Positions 14,779 to 21,204 of a DNA stretch of 29,567 bases are shown piece by piece (the first letter of the stretch is position 1; each line of letters starts with the position of its first letter). The notes beneath the pieces are model-generated. The model searched no databases, was not told where the DNA came from, and saw nothing but the letters and a program-made list of their open reading frames with translations. Source of the DNA: Thermoanaerobaculaceae bacterium (GTDB taxonomy: Bacteria; Acidobacteriota; Thermoanaerobaculia; Thermoanaerobaculales; Thermoanaerobaculaceae); the NCBI GenBank assembly GCA_022865555.1, contig JALHTD010000463.1:1-29567 (forward strand). Direction: 5' to 3'. The translations under genes and the position numbers were made by a program.

Positions 14779-16112
14779 CCGCGCAGGGCCGCGAGCAGGG
14801 CGTGCAGCAGGCGCCGGTCCTGCTCCGGGAGCACCGCGCGCAGGTCCAGCACGACCTTGTTGTCCTCGACCCGCCCGACGACCGCCGGCGTCGCCTTCCG
14901 TAGCCTGGCGGCAGTGACGTCGCCGCCCGGGAGCGCAACACCCCAGGAGGGAAGCGTCTGGTCGGGGGTGGTGCCGCCCCCCAGCACCGCCCGGGTAGCG
15001 GCCGCCTCGGCCGGGAGGCCGGCCTCGCGCAGGCGGCGGGCCAGACGACGGGCGCGTGCCCGCAGCCCGGCTTCCGGAAGCGCCAGCAGCCGGTAGAGCG
15101 GCACGGCCTCGGGCCGGCCCGCGAGATAGGCGTCGAGAGTCGCGGCCAGGGCGACCAAGGCGCTCTTGTCGGGGCGCAGCGCCCGGCGGAGGGGGTGCCG
15201 GCGCAGGGGCGCGATGGTGGAGTTGTTTCCGAGCAGCACCCCGGCCTGCGGCCCGGCCAGGAGCTTGTCGCCGGAGAACACGACGGCATCCGCCCCGGCC
15301 GCCAGGATCTCCTGCACCGTCGGCTCGCGCCGCAGGCCGTAGCGGGCGAGATCGAGGTGGCACCCGGAGCCCTCATCCACCCAGACCGGCACCCCGCGGG
15401 CGTGCCCCAGCTTGACGAGGTCGCGAAGCTCCGGCGTGGCGACGAACCCCTGGAGGTGGAAGTTGGAGCGGTGGACGACCAGGATCGCTGCCGTGCCCTC
15501 ACCGACGGCGCGCGCGTAGTCCTCGGGATGAGTGCGGTTGGTGCATCCGACCTCGACCAGGTGAGCGCCGCTTGCGGCCATGATCTCGGGCAGCCGGAAC
15601 GAACCGCCGATCTCGATGAGCTCCCCCCGCGAGACGATCACCTCGCGGCCGGCGGCATGGGCGGCGAGCAGCAGCATGAGCGCCGCGGCGTTGTTGGTGA
15701 CGACGGTAGCGGCCTCGGCGCCGAAGTAGCGGTTCAGGCGGTCCACCACCGGGGCGAGCCTCTCGCCTCGGGCGCCGGTGCCCAGGTCGTACTCCAGCGC
15801 CAGGTAGCCGGACGCGTCGGCGGCGACGCGCGGGGCCCGCCCGAGGTTGGTGTGAATCAGCACACCGGTGGCGTTGAGCACCTCGGGGTACGCGGCCGCC
15901 TCCCGGCGCGCCAGCAGCGCCATGGCGTCGGCCACCAACGTGGGCGGCGGGGGCGTCGGCTCGCCCTGCGCCAGTCGCTGCCTGGCGGCGGAGAGGGCCT
16001 CGCGGACAGCCGCCCGCACGGCCGCCGCGCCGTGAAGCTCGCGCGCCTGCTGGAGCTTCTCGTCGGCCAGAAGACGATGGACGGCAGGGAGCCCGGCGAG
16101 AGGGTTTACCAT
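14775..16112 (-). CDS. selA: L-seryl-tRNA(Sec) selenium transferase
   Basis: 445 residues (E. coli SelA is 463). This PLP enzyme converts seryl-tRNA(Sec) to selenocysteinyl-tRNA(Sec) with selenophosphate. N-terminal segment MVNPLAGLPAVHRLL and the VADAMALLARREAAAYPEVLNATGVLIHTNLGRAP block are typical; TNNAAALMLLL, HRSNFHLQGF and VDEGSGCHLDL follow; the PLP lysine is K283 in FSGDKLLAGPQAG, the E. coli Lys295 equivalent. C-terminus VGRVEDNKVVLDLRAVLPEQD is also standard. It implies the organism makes selenoproteins, so selB, selC and selD must be elsewhere; they are not in this window, although selA-selB adjacency is common. The ATG at 16112 has no clear Shine-Dalgarno but a TAGAAT box just upstream. 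Confidence 0.96.
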   Translation of the reverse strand: MVNPLAGLPAVHRLLADEKLQQARELHGAAAVRAAVREALSAARQRLAQGEPTPPPPTLVADAMALLARREAAAYPEVLNATGVLIHTNLGRAPRVAADASGYLALEYDLGTGARGERLAPVVDRLNRYFGAEAATVVTNNAAALMLLLAAHAAGREVIVSRGELIEIGGSFRLPEIMAASGAHLVEVGCTNRTHPEDYARAVGEGTAAILVVHRSNFHLQGFVATPELRDLVKLGHARGVPVWVDEGSGCHLDLARYGLRREPTVQEILAAGADAVVFSGDKLLAGPQAGVLLGNNSTIAPLRRHPLRRALRPDKSALVALAATLDAYLAGRPEAVPLYRLLALPEAGLRARARRLARRLREAGLPAEAAATRAVLGGGTTPDQTLPSWGVALPGGDVTAARLRKATPAVVGRVEDNKVVLDLRAVLPEQDRRLLHALLAALRG

Positions 16113-16118
16113 TGTGGA

Positions 16119-16124
16119 ATTCTA
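16119..16124 (-). promoter_or_regulatory. Putative -10 box of selA, leaderless geometry
   Basis: On the minus strand TAGAAT ends 6 nt before the selA ATG. A transcript starting about 7 nt downstream of this box would begin at or next to the start codon, and no purine-rich ribosome binding site is visible. No good -35 match was found. Confidence 0.4.
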
Positions 16125-16168
16125 CCCTCACCGGCCGGCCGGATGGCTTCGGATGCCGGCGGTTTGTG

Positions 16169-16174
16169 TATCCT
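16169..16174 (+). promoter_or_regulatory. Putative -10 box (TATCCT) before the MXAN_5187-like gene
   Basis: TATCCT ends 7 nt before the GTG at 16182. It is divergent from the selA box 45 nt away, so both genes may fire from one short intergenic region of 69 nt. The match is four of six and the -35 is not convincing. Confidence 0.28.
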
Positions 16175-16181
16175 TGCAGGC

Positions 16182-16724
16182 GTGAGCAACGGGGACCTCG
16201 TCGGTCAACTGGACCACCAGCTGGAGGAGTTGGCCCGAAAGTGGGAGCGCTTCTTCGCCCGGGACCGCCAGGTCCCGACACCGCCGGAGCGCGAGCGCAC
16301 GGAGCTCGAGCGGCGACTGCGGGAGCTGAGCCGCTACGAGGGTCGCGCCTCGGCCGACCAGTTCCGGATGGAACAGTTGCTGCACCGGTTCGCCACCTAC
16401 AACCAGATGTGGCAGCGCATGATGCGCGACCGCGAGGAGGCGCGGGGTGGAGCCGCCGGTGCGGCGCGCCCGCCCAACGCTCCCGCCCCCGCTCCCGTAG
16501 GAGGGGTGAGCGACGAGTACCAGGGTGTCTTCAGCCGCTACGTGGACGCCCTCGGGAAGTCGGGCAAGGAAGCATCGGTGGGCTTCGACAGCTTCCGGCA
16601 GACGCTCGAGCAGCAGCGGCGCCAACTGGAGGACCGGGGGTCGGTGGTGGAGGGTTTCGAGGTGGTGGAGGACGGCACCCAGGTGCGCGTGCGTGCGCGG
16701 GTACGTCGTGGGAGGCAGGAATGA
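16182..16724 (+). CDS. MXAN_5187 C-terminal-domain-like protein
   Basis: 180 residues from the GTG at 16182; the frame is open much further upstream but only across selA antisense. It is soluble, highly charged and predicted mostly helical: a first helical block about 1-85 (LDHQLEELARKWERFF ... QLLHRFATYNQMWQRMMRDRE), an Ala/Pro-rich linker (about 90-108), then YQGVFSRYVDALGKSGKEASVGFDSFRQTLEQQRRQLE and a short beta end GFEVVEDGTQVRVRARV. This order, with a paired helix-strand C-terminus, resembles the domain named after Myxococcus MXAN_5187, whose function is unknown. The assignment is from memory of the pattern. It overlaps the next gene by 4 nt (ATGA), so the two are likely made together. 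Confidence 0.66.
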   Translation: MSNGDLVGQLDHQLEELARKWERFFARDRQVPTPPERERTELERRLRELSRYEGRASADQFRMEQLLHRFATYNQMWQRMMRDREEARGGAAGAARPPNAPAPAPVGGVSDEYQGVFSRYVDALGKSGKEASVGFDSFRQTLEQQRRQLEDRGSVVEGFEVVEDGTQVRVRARVRRGRQE

Positions 16725-17536
16725 GGCGTTTGCTCCTGGGCGTGGTTGTCCTGACGCTGGCGGCTTCCGCGCCGGCGATGGTGTTCGAGCGCTTCCTCTC
16801 GCCGGAGCGTCCGGCGGACAGGGCGATCATGAACTACATGGCTCTCGAGAAGGCGGGCAAAGCGACCTCCTCGGACCTGGCGAACCTGGGCGTGCTGATC
16901 TTCGAGAAGGGGTTCCCCAGAGATGCCGAGCACTACCTGCGGCAGGCCCTCAAGCTGGACGAGGACAACTACGAGGCCGCCTACCGCCTGGGGCTCGTGC
17001 TGCAGCACCAGGGGCACGACTTCAAGGCGATGTGGTACTACAAGAAGACCCTGAGGGCCCGCCCGGGGTACGCTCAGGCCCGCTTCATGCTGGCCCTGGC
17101 GGAGGAGCGCTGCGGCCTGCGCAGCGCCGCGATCGACGACTACATGCGGGCCTACCGGCGCGCGCCCGATCTGGCCAACGCGGAACTCAACCCCCTCGTC
17201 TACGACTCCGACGTGCAGACCGAGGTCGCGATCAGGTACTACCAGCAGACGGTGACCGCCTCCACTCTGAAGGCCACCCCGATCGACCCCGCCTCGGTGC
17301 GCCAGATGATGCAGATCCGCGCCGCCAAGGCCGGGGGTCAGCCCGCCCAACCGGCATCCCAGGTGCAACCGGAGCCGCAGGTCCAGACCGCCCCGCAGCC
17401 GCCGCCGGCGCCACCGATACCAGAGCAGCAGCCGGCGGTGCCCCAGGCGGCACCACCGACACTCCAGCCGGCTGCGGCGGCCCCGGGCGGTCCGCGGGTG
17501 GGATCGCCGCGCCGCACGCCGACCCCTGGACCCTAG
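16721..17536 (+). CDS. Exported TPR protein with proline-rich tail
   Basis: 271 residues, ATG at 16721 in an ATGA overlap. N-terminal signal peptide about 1-19 (MRRLLLGVVVLTLAASAPA), so the protein is periplasmic. Three or four tetratricopeptide repeats follow between about 50 and 165 (for instance ANLGVLIFEKGFPRDAEHYLRQALKLDEDN and AAYRLGLVLQHQGHDFKAMWYYKKTLRARPG). Residues 205-271 are a low-complexity Pro/Gln/Ala tail (PPPAPPIPEQQPAVPQ), which could span or contact the cell wall. TPRs mediate protein contacts; the partner is not visible. The gene ends on the CTAG shared with the convergent YchF-like gene. Confidence 0.8.
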   Translation: MRRLLLGVVVLTLAASAPAMVFERFLSPERPADRAIMNYMALEKAGKATSSDLANLGVLIFEKGFPRDAEHYLRQALKLDEDNYEAAYRLGLVLQHQGHDFKAMWYYKKTLRARPGYAQARFMLALAEERCGLRSAAIDDYMRAYRRAPDLANAELNPLVYDSDVQTEVAIRYYQQTVTASTLKATPIDPASVRQMMQIRAAKAGGQPAQPASQVQPEPQVQTAPQPPPAPPIPEQQPAVPQAAPPTLQPAAAAPGGPRVGSPRRTPTPGP

Positions 17537-18606
17537 ACGTTGAAGCGGAACGTGATCACGTCGCCGTCCCGGACGGGGTAGTCCTTGCCCTCCAGGCGGA
17601 GCGTGCCGTGCGCGCGGCAGGCGGCGAACGATCCCGCCTCGACCAGCTCCTGCCACGGCGTCACCTCGGCGCGGATGAACCCGCGCTCCATGTCGGTGTG
17701 GACGACCCCGGCGGCCTTGACGGCGTGCGTGGCCTCCGGAATCGACCAGGCACGAACTTCGTTGTCACCGATCGTGAAAAAGGATACGAGCCCCAGCAGC
17801 GCGTAGGCGGCGCGCAGCAACCGGTCGAGCGCCCTGTCGGGCAGCTCCAGGTCGGCGAGAAAGGCCGCCTGGTCGGCGGGTGCCAGCAGCGAGATCTCCT
17901 GCTCGAGAGTCGCACACACCGCGCTGGTCGCCACCCCGGGCCTGCCCTGCCAGCGGTCCAGCCCTGCGCCTACCAGCGCGCCAGGCAGATCCGAGGCGCT
18001 CTCTTCGCCGACGTTGAGCACGACGAGCAACGGCTTGAGGGAGAGGAAGCCGAAACCCTTGAGGTGCTGGCGGTCCTCTGCCGAGAGGCCTGCCTGGCGC
18101 AACGGGGTGCCGGCCTCGAGCGCGAGCCGGCAGCGCTCGAGGGCGGCACGCTCGGCCTCGAGTTCGGGCACCCTGTGCTTCTTCAGCTCGCTCTCGAGAC
18201 GCTTGGCGCGGTTCTCGACGACGGTCAGGTCGGCGAGCATCAACTCCGTCTCCAGCAGATCGACGTCGCGTGCCGGGTCGATGCTTTCCTCGGGATGGGG
18301 CACGGTTGCGGAGGCGAAACCCCGGACGATCGCCGCCAGGCCATCCGTCGTGCGCAGCTCCGGAAGGTTGAGGCTTGCCGATCCACCCTTCACGACGCCC
18401 GGGACATCCACGAAGCGCACCGTTGCGGCGACCGGCTTGCGGGGTGCGAACAGACTCGCGAGCCGCTCGAGCCTCGCGTCCGGCACGTGCGCGACGCCGA
18501 CGTGTGCCTCGCGCTTGCCGTGAACGGCCGCCACCTGGTGACCGGTGAGCAGGGAGAACAGCGTGGTCTTTCCAGACAGCTCCAGGCCGAGGATGCCGAA
18601 CTCCAT
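17533..18606 (-). CDS. Divergent YchF/Obg-like P-loop NTPase
   Basis: 357 residues, close to YchF (363). The start ATG at 18606 has GGAGG 5 nt upstream. Domain order is that of YchF: G domain with P-loop G7-LELSGK-T14, switch II FVDVPGVVKGGSASLNLPELRTTD, the N-V-x-E motif (LLVVLNVGEES) that in YchF replaces NKxD and favours ATP over GTP, a helical coiled insertion (about 125-190) and a C-terminal TGS domain ending DGDVITFRFNV with GVVHTDMERGFIRAEV. The P-loop differs from the canonical GLPNVGKST, and switch II lacks the DIAG and GLGN residues, so this is probably a paralogue rather than the housekeeping YchF, which binds ribosomes and translation factors. The organism may encode a standard YchF elsewhere. 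Confidence 0.85.
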   Translation of the reverse strand: MEFGILGLELSGKTTLFSLLTGHQVAAVHGKREAHVGVAHVPDARLERLASLFAPRKPVAATVRFVDVPGVVKGGSASLNLPELRTTDGLAAIVRGFASATVPHPEESIDPARDVDLLETELMLADLTVVENRAKRLESELKKHRVPELEAERAALERCRLALEAGTPLRQAGLSAEDRQHLKGFGFLSLKPLLVVLNVGEESASDLPGALVGAGLDRWQGRPGVATSAVCATLEQEISLLAPADQAAFLADLELPDRALDRLLRAAYALLGLVSFFTIGDNEVRAWSIPEATHAVKAAGVVHTDMERGFIRAEVTPWQELVEAGSFAACRAHGTLRLEGKDYPVRDGDVITFRFNV

Positions 18607-18611
18607 GCTCG

Positions 18612-18628
18612 CCTCCGCGACGATTCTA
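18612..18628 (-). promoter_or_regulatory. Putative -10 and Shine-Dalgarno of the YchF-like gene
   Basis: On the minus strand TAGAAT (18628-18623) is followed by GGAGG (18616-18612) and the ATG at 18606, giving a predicted leader of about 10 nt. The same TAGAAT hexamer occurs before selA. No clear -35. Confidence 0.35.
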
Positions 18629-18677
18629 GCGGAGGTGGCGGCTGCCCCCTGCTAAACTTGCGGCGAGGAGTCCGACC

Positions 18678-19433
18678 ATGAGGAATCAGATGACGATAGG
18701 TGTGGTCGTGCTTTGCGCTCTGGTCGCCGGACCGGGACGCGCCGAGGCGCCGGCGGGTGAGGCGCTCGCTGCGGCTCGCGCCGCCTACGAGACCCGGGCC
18801 GAACCCGCCCAGGCCAAGGCTGCGGTGGAGCTCTTCCAGAAGGCGGCCACCGAGGACCCGGCCTCGTACGAGGCCCGCTGGGAGGGTGCCCGCGCCATCT
18901 ACTTCTACGGCACCTACACCCGCTCGGATGCTAAGGACGCCGAGAAGATGGCCATCTTCGACGGCGGGATCGCCCTCGCGAAGGAAGCCGTGGCGCTCTC
19001 GCCGAAGGGCGTCGAGGGGCACTTCTGGCTGGGTGTGCTCTACGGCGTGTACGGCGAGGCCAAGGGGATCTTCAAGTCGTTGAGCCTGGTCCCGGTGATC
19101 AAGCAGGAGATGCAGACCTGCCTGGAGCTCGACCCCGCGGTCGAGGGCTGGGGACCGGACCGGGTGCTCGGGCGGATGTACTTCAAGCTGCCGTTCTTCA
19201 AGGGCGGCGACAACGACAAGTCCATCGCCTACCTGGAGAAGTCCCTCGCGGGTGCGCCCACAAACGCCCTCACGCGCCTCTACCTCGCCGAGACGTATCG
19301 CTCCAAGGGCAGGACGGCCAGCGCCATCCAGCAGCTCAAGGAGATCGTCAACATGACGTCGGACCCGCGCTGGACCGCCGAGCACCCCTGGATCAAGACG
19401 CAGGCCGAAAAGCTGCTGAAGAAGCTGCAGTGA
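18678..19433 (+). CDS. TatT-like TPR protein (TRAP-associated TatT family), exported
   Basis: 251 residues from the ATG at 18678, preceded by GAGGAG. Signal peptide about 1-22 (MTIGVVVLCALVAGPGRAEA); no lipobox Cys is seen, so it should be periplasmic rather than lipid-anchored. The mature part is alpha-helical with TPR-like repeats: AAVELFQKAATEDPASYEARWEGARAIYFYG, GVEGHFWLGVLYGVYGEAKG, LELDPAVEGWGPDRVLGRMYFKLP, KSIAYLEKSLAGAPTNALTRLYLAETY. The (G/P)HFWLG ... EAKGI ... LELDP ... GPDRVLGRMY order matches TatT proteins, the trimeric helical partner of some TRAP transporters described for Treponema Tp0956. No TRAP transporter genes (DctP/Q/M type) lie nearby, so this role is not supported by context. 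Confidence 0.72.
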   Translation: MRNQMTIGVVVLCALVAGPGRAEAPAGEALAAARAAYETRAEPAQAKAAVELFQKAATEDPASYEARWEGARAIYFYGTYTRSDAKDAEKMAIFDGGIALAKEAVALSPKGVEGHFWLGVLYGVYGEAKGIFKSLSLVPVIKQEMQTCLELDPAVEGWGPDRVLGRMYFKLPFFKGGDNDKSIAYLEKSLAGAPTNALTRLYLAETYRSKGRTASAIQQLKEIVNMTSDPRWTAEHPWIKTQAEKLLKKLQ

Positions 19434-19570
19434 GTCCTCACCCGTCGGATCTGGCTGCCCACGCAGGCGGAAACTCTGCGCGGGCCGGCGCGTACCCAGT
19501 CGCGAGAGCGTGCCGCGTCGGTACATCTGGGCAAGATCGGTGCCGCCGCCGGGGAGGTGGGGGTGCGAAT

Positions 19571-20413
19571 ATGCGAACGCGAACGGTGCTCGGACTGCTG
19601 CTGGTAGGTGTCGCGGCCAGTGCGGCGGCCGGGGAACTGGTGCTGCCGATTTTTGCCCTGCGCTGGCCGGGCAAGGACGGCAACCGCTGGATCTCCGAGG
19701 TGTTTCTGACGAACCCGGGACCCACGGCGGTGCGGGTGAGCGGCCCACAGGTCATTCCGGGCGTAGTCAACACCACGGTCCCCTGCCTGCCGCCGGTGCC
19801 GGCCTATCGTGAGGTCCCGCCGTACCGCACGGTGCTGCTGACGGCAAACGAGCTCTCGGTTGACCTCGGGTGCCCTGACTCGGTGCTCGCTGGGGTCGCC
19901 TTCGAGGCGGATGGGCCGGTGCGGATCTTCAGCCGTGTCGTCAACGACCGGGGGACCGAAGGCGTCACCGGGGTACTGTCCGGCCTGGGCCAGGAGGTGC
20001 CGGCGCTTGCGGCTTCGGAGCTGATGCTGCCGGGCGGCGTGTACCAGCTCCCCGGTCTGCTCTGGGACCCCTTCCGGTGTGCGCGTCCGCCGCTGTTCGA
20101 GGTCTACCTCTACCTCGCGAACCCGGGCTCCGAGCCCGCGGAGGTCGTGCTTCAGCAGTCGCGCACCGGCCAGCCGGGTGAGCTGATCATCAACGGCGTG
20201 CCCGTCCCGACGCCACACGTGCTCGAGCTCCGGTCGCGGGAGTGGCGTCAGCTCAAGGTCGAGCTGGGCGGCGCGTTGCCCGCCGTGTGCCTGGGGCCCC
20301 AGGTCGCCGACCTCTTTCTCACGGCCACCGGGGGGATCGCCGTCGTCGGCTCGGTGGTGGATCGCACCTCCCAGGACCCCTGGACGGTGCTGCCGGTGCG
20401 CACCTCGGAGTGA
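19571..20413 (+). CDS. Secreted protein of unknown function
   Basis: 280 residues from the ATG at 19571; the frame is open from 19430 but this ATG starts a clear signal peptide (MRTRTVLGLLLVGVAASAAAG, cleavage about residue 20-21). The mature protein looks all-beta, with two similar halves: WISEVFLTNPGPTAVRVSG ... PPYRTVLLTANELS ... DGPVRIFSRVVND, and FEVYLYLANPGSEPAEVVLQ ... LELRSREWRQLKVELGG ... GGIAVVGSVVDR. The repeated 'x-L-x-NPG' and 'G-x-(V/I)-x-(I/V)-x-S-x-VV(N/D)' segments suggest a duplicated immunoglobulin-like or beta-sandwich domain. Two to four Cys might form disulphides. No family can be named and the neighbours do not indicate a role. The 137-nt gap before it holds nothing I recognise. 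Confidence 0.72.
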   Translation: MRTRTVLGLLLVGVAASAAAGELVLPIFALRWPGKDGNRWISEVFLTNPGPTAVRVSGPQVIPGVVNTTVPCLPPVPAYREVPPYRTVLLTANELSVDLGCPDSVLAGVAFEADGPVRIFSRVVNDRGTEGVTGVLSGLGQEVPALAASELMLPGGVYQLPGLLWDPFRCARPPLFEVYLYLANPGSEPAEVVLQQSRTGQPGELIINGVPVPTPHVLELRSREWRQLKVELGGALPAVCLGPQVADLFLTATGGIAVVGSVVDRTSQDPWTVLPVRTSE

Positions 20414-20445
20414 GCGCTGCGTGCGACCACCCGCGGCGATAAGGG

Positions 20446-20451
20446 TACGGT
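20446..20451 (+). promoter_or_regulatory. Putative -10-like box (TACGGT) before endonuclease V gene
   Basis: TACGGT ends 6 nt before the GTG at 20458. It fits the loose TANNNT pattern seen at equal distance before selA and 16182, but matches TATAAT only at three positions. No Shine-Dalgarno is visible. Confidence 0.22.
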
Positions 20452-20457
20452 GCGCAC

Positions 20458-21141
20458 GTGCCCTGGTTTTCGCCCGACTTCGAGGCGCTCTCGCTCCCCG
20501 AGGCCCGCGCACTGCAGGAGCGGCTGGCGGGGTTGGTACGGGAGGAGGACGTGGACAAGACCGTAAGGCTGGTCGCAGGAGTGGACGTGGCCTACGACGG
20601 CGGGGGAGGACACGCCCACGCCGCTGTGGCCCTCTGGGATGTCGCGAGCGGCCGAGTCATCGAGACGGCCACAGCCTCGGCCGAAACCCACTTCCCGTAC
20701 GTTCCTGGATTCCTCGCCTGGCGGGAGCTGCCGGCGGTACTCGCGGCCTTCGGGAGGCTGGGCGGACACCCCGACGTCGTCCTGGTGGACGGGCACGGAC
20801 GCGCCCACCCGCGCCGGTGCGGTCTCGCGTGTCTCGTTGGGCTCGCCCTCGACCTGCCCACCGCGGGCTGCGCCAAGAGCGTGCTCGTGGGAAGCTTCTC
20901 CGGGCTTGCGGCAGAGCGCGGCGCTCGCCTGCCCCTCGTGGACCGGGGCGAGGCGATCGGAGCCGTGCTGCGCACGCGGACCGGCGTGCGGCCGGTCTAC
21001 GTCTCGGTGGGGCATCGGATCACACTCGAGGGCGCATGTGGAGTCGTGCTTCGCGCGAGCCGTTTCCGCCTTCCCGAGCCGCTGCGGATCGCGCACACCA
21101 CGGTCACCAGCCTGCGCGCCGCCCGTATCCGTGGTGCGTGA
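20458..21141 (+). CDS. nfi: Endonuclease V (deoxyinosine 3' endonuclease)
   Basis: 227 residues from the GTG at 20458. Endonuclease V nicks DNA at the second phosphodiester bond 3' to deoxyinosine and starts alternative excision repair. Catalytic residues are all present: D43 in LVAGVDVAYD, E90 in FPYVPGFLAWRE (the PY-x-PG wedge that pries the strands), D111 in VLVDGHGRAHPRRCGLA and K140 in CAKSVL. The C-terminal part reads PVYVSVGHRITLEGA, also a family signature. Length is normal (E. coli 223). It is a single-gene transcription unit on the plus strand and converges on the RND pump gene with a 63-nt gap that shows no convincing terminator hairpin with a T-tract. Confidence 0.95.
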   Translation: MPWFSPDFEALSLPEARALQERLAGLVREEDVDKTVRLVAGVDVAYDGGGGHAHAAVALWDVASGRVIETATASAETHFPYVPGFLAWRELPAVLAAFGRLGGHPDVVLVDGHGRAHPRRCGLACLVGLALDLPTAGCAKSVLVGSFSGLAAERGARLPLVDRGEAIGAVLRTRTGVRPVYVSVGHRITLEGACGVVLRASRFRLPEPLRIAHTTVTSLRAARIRGA

Positions 21142-21204
21142 GAGAAGCCCGGAGCCGCATCCGCGGCCACGGTTTCGCGCATCTGGTGTCGGGGTCGAGA
21201 GGGC

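Noticed and set aside
12940..15363. 807-codon minus-strand open frame across kinase, regulator and selA
   Set aside because: It is a GC-rich shadow opposite three well-identified genes. Its translation is Arg/Pro/Gly-rich with no domain or membrane pattern.
16525..18681. 718-codon plus-strand open frame across the TPR and YchF-like genes
   Set aside because: Opposes or shifts frame with two recognised proteins; composition is that of a non-coding frame in GC-rich DNA.
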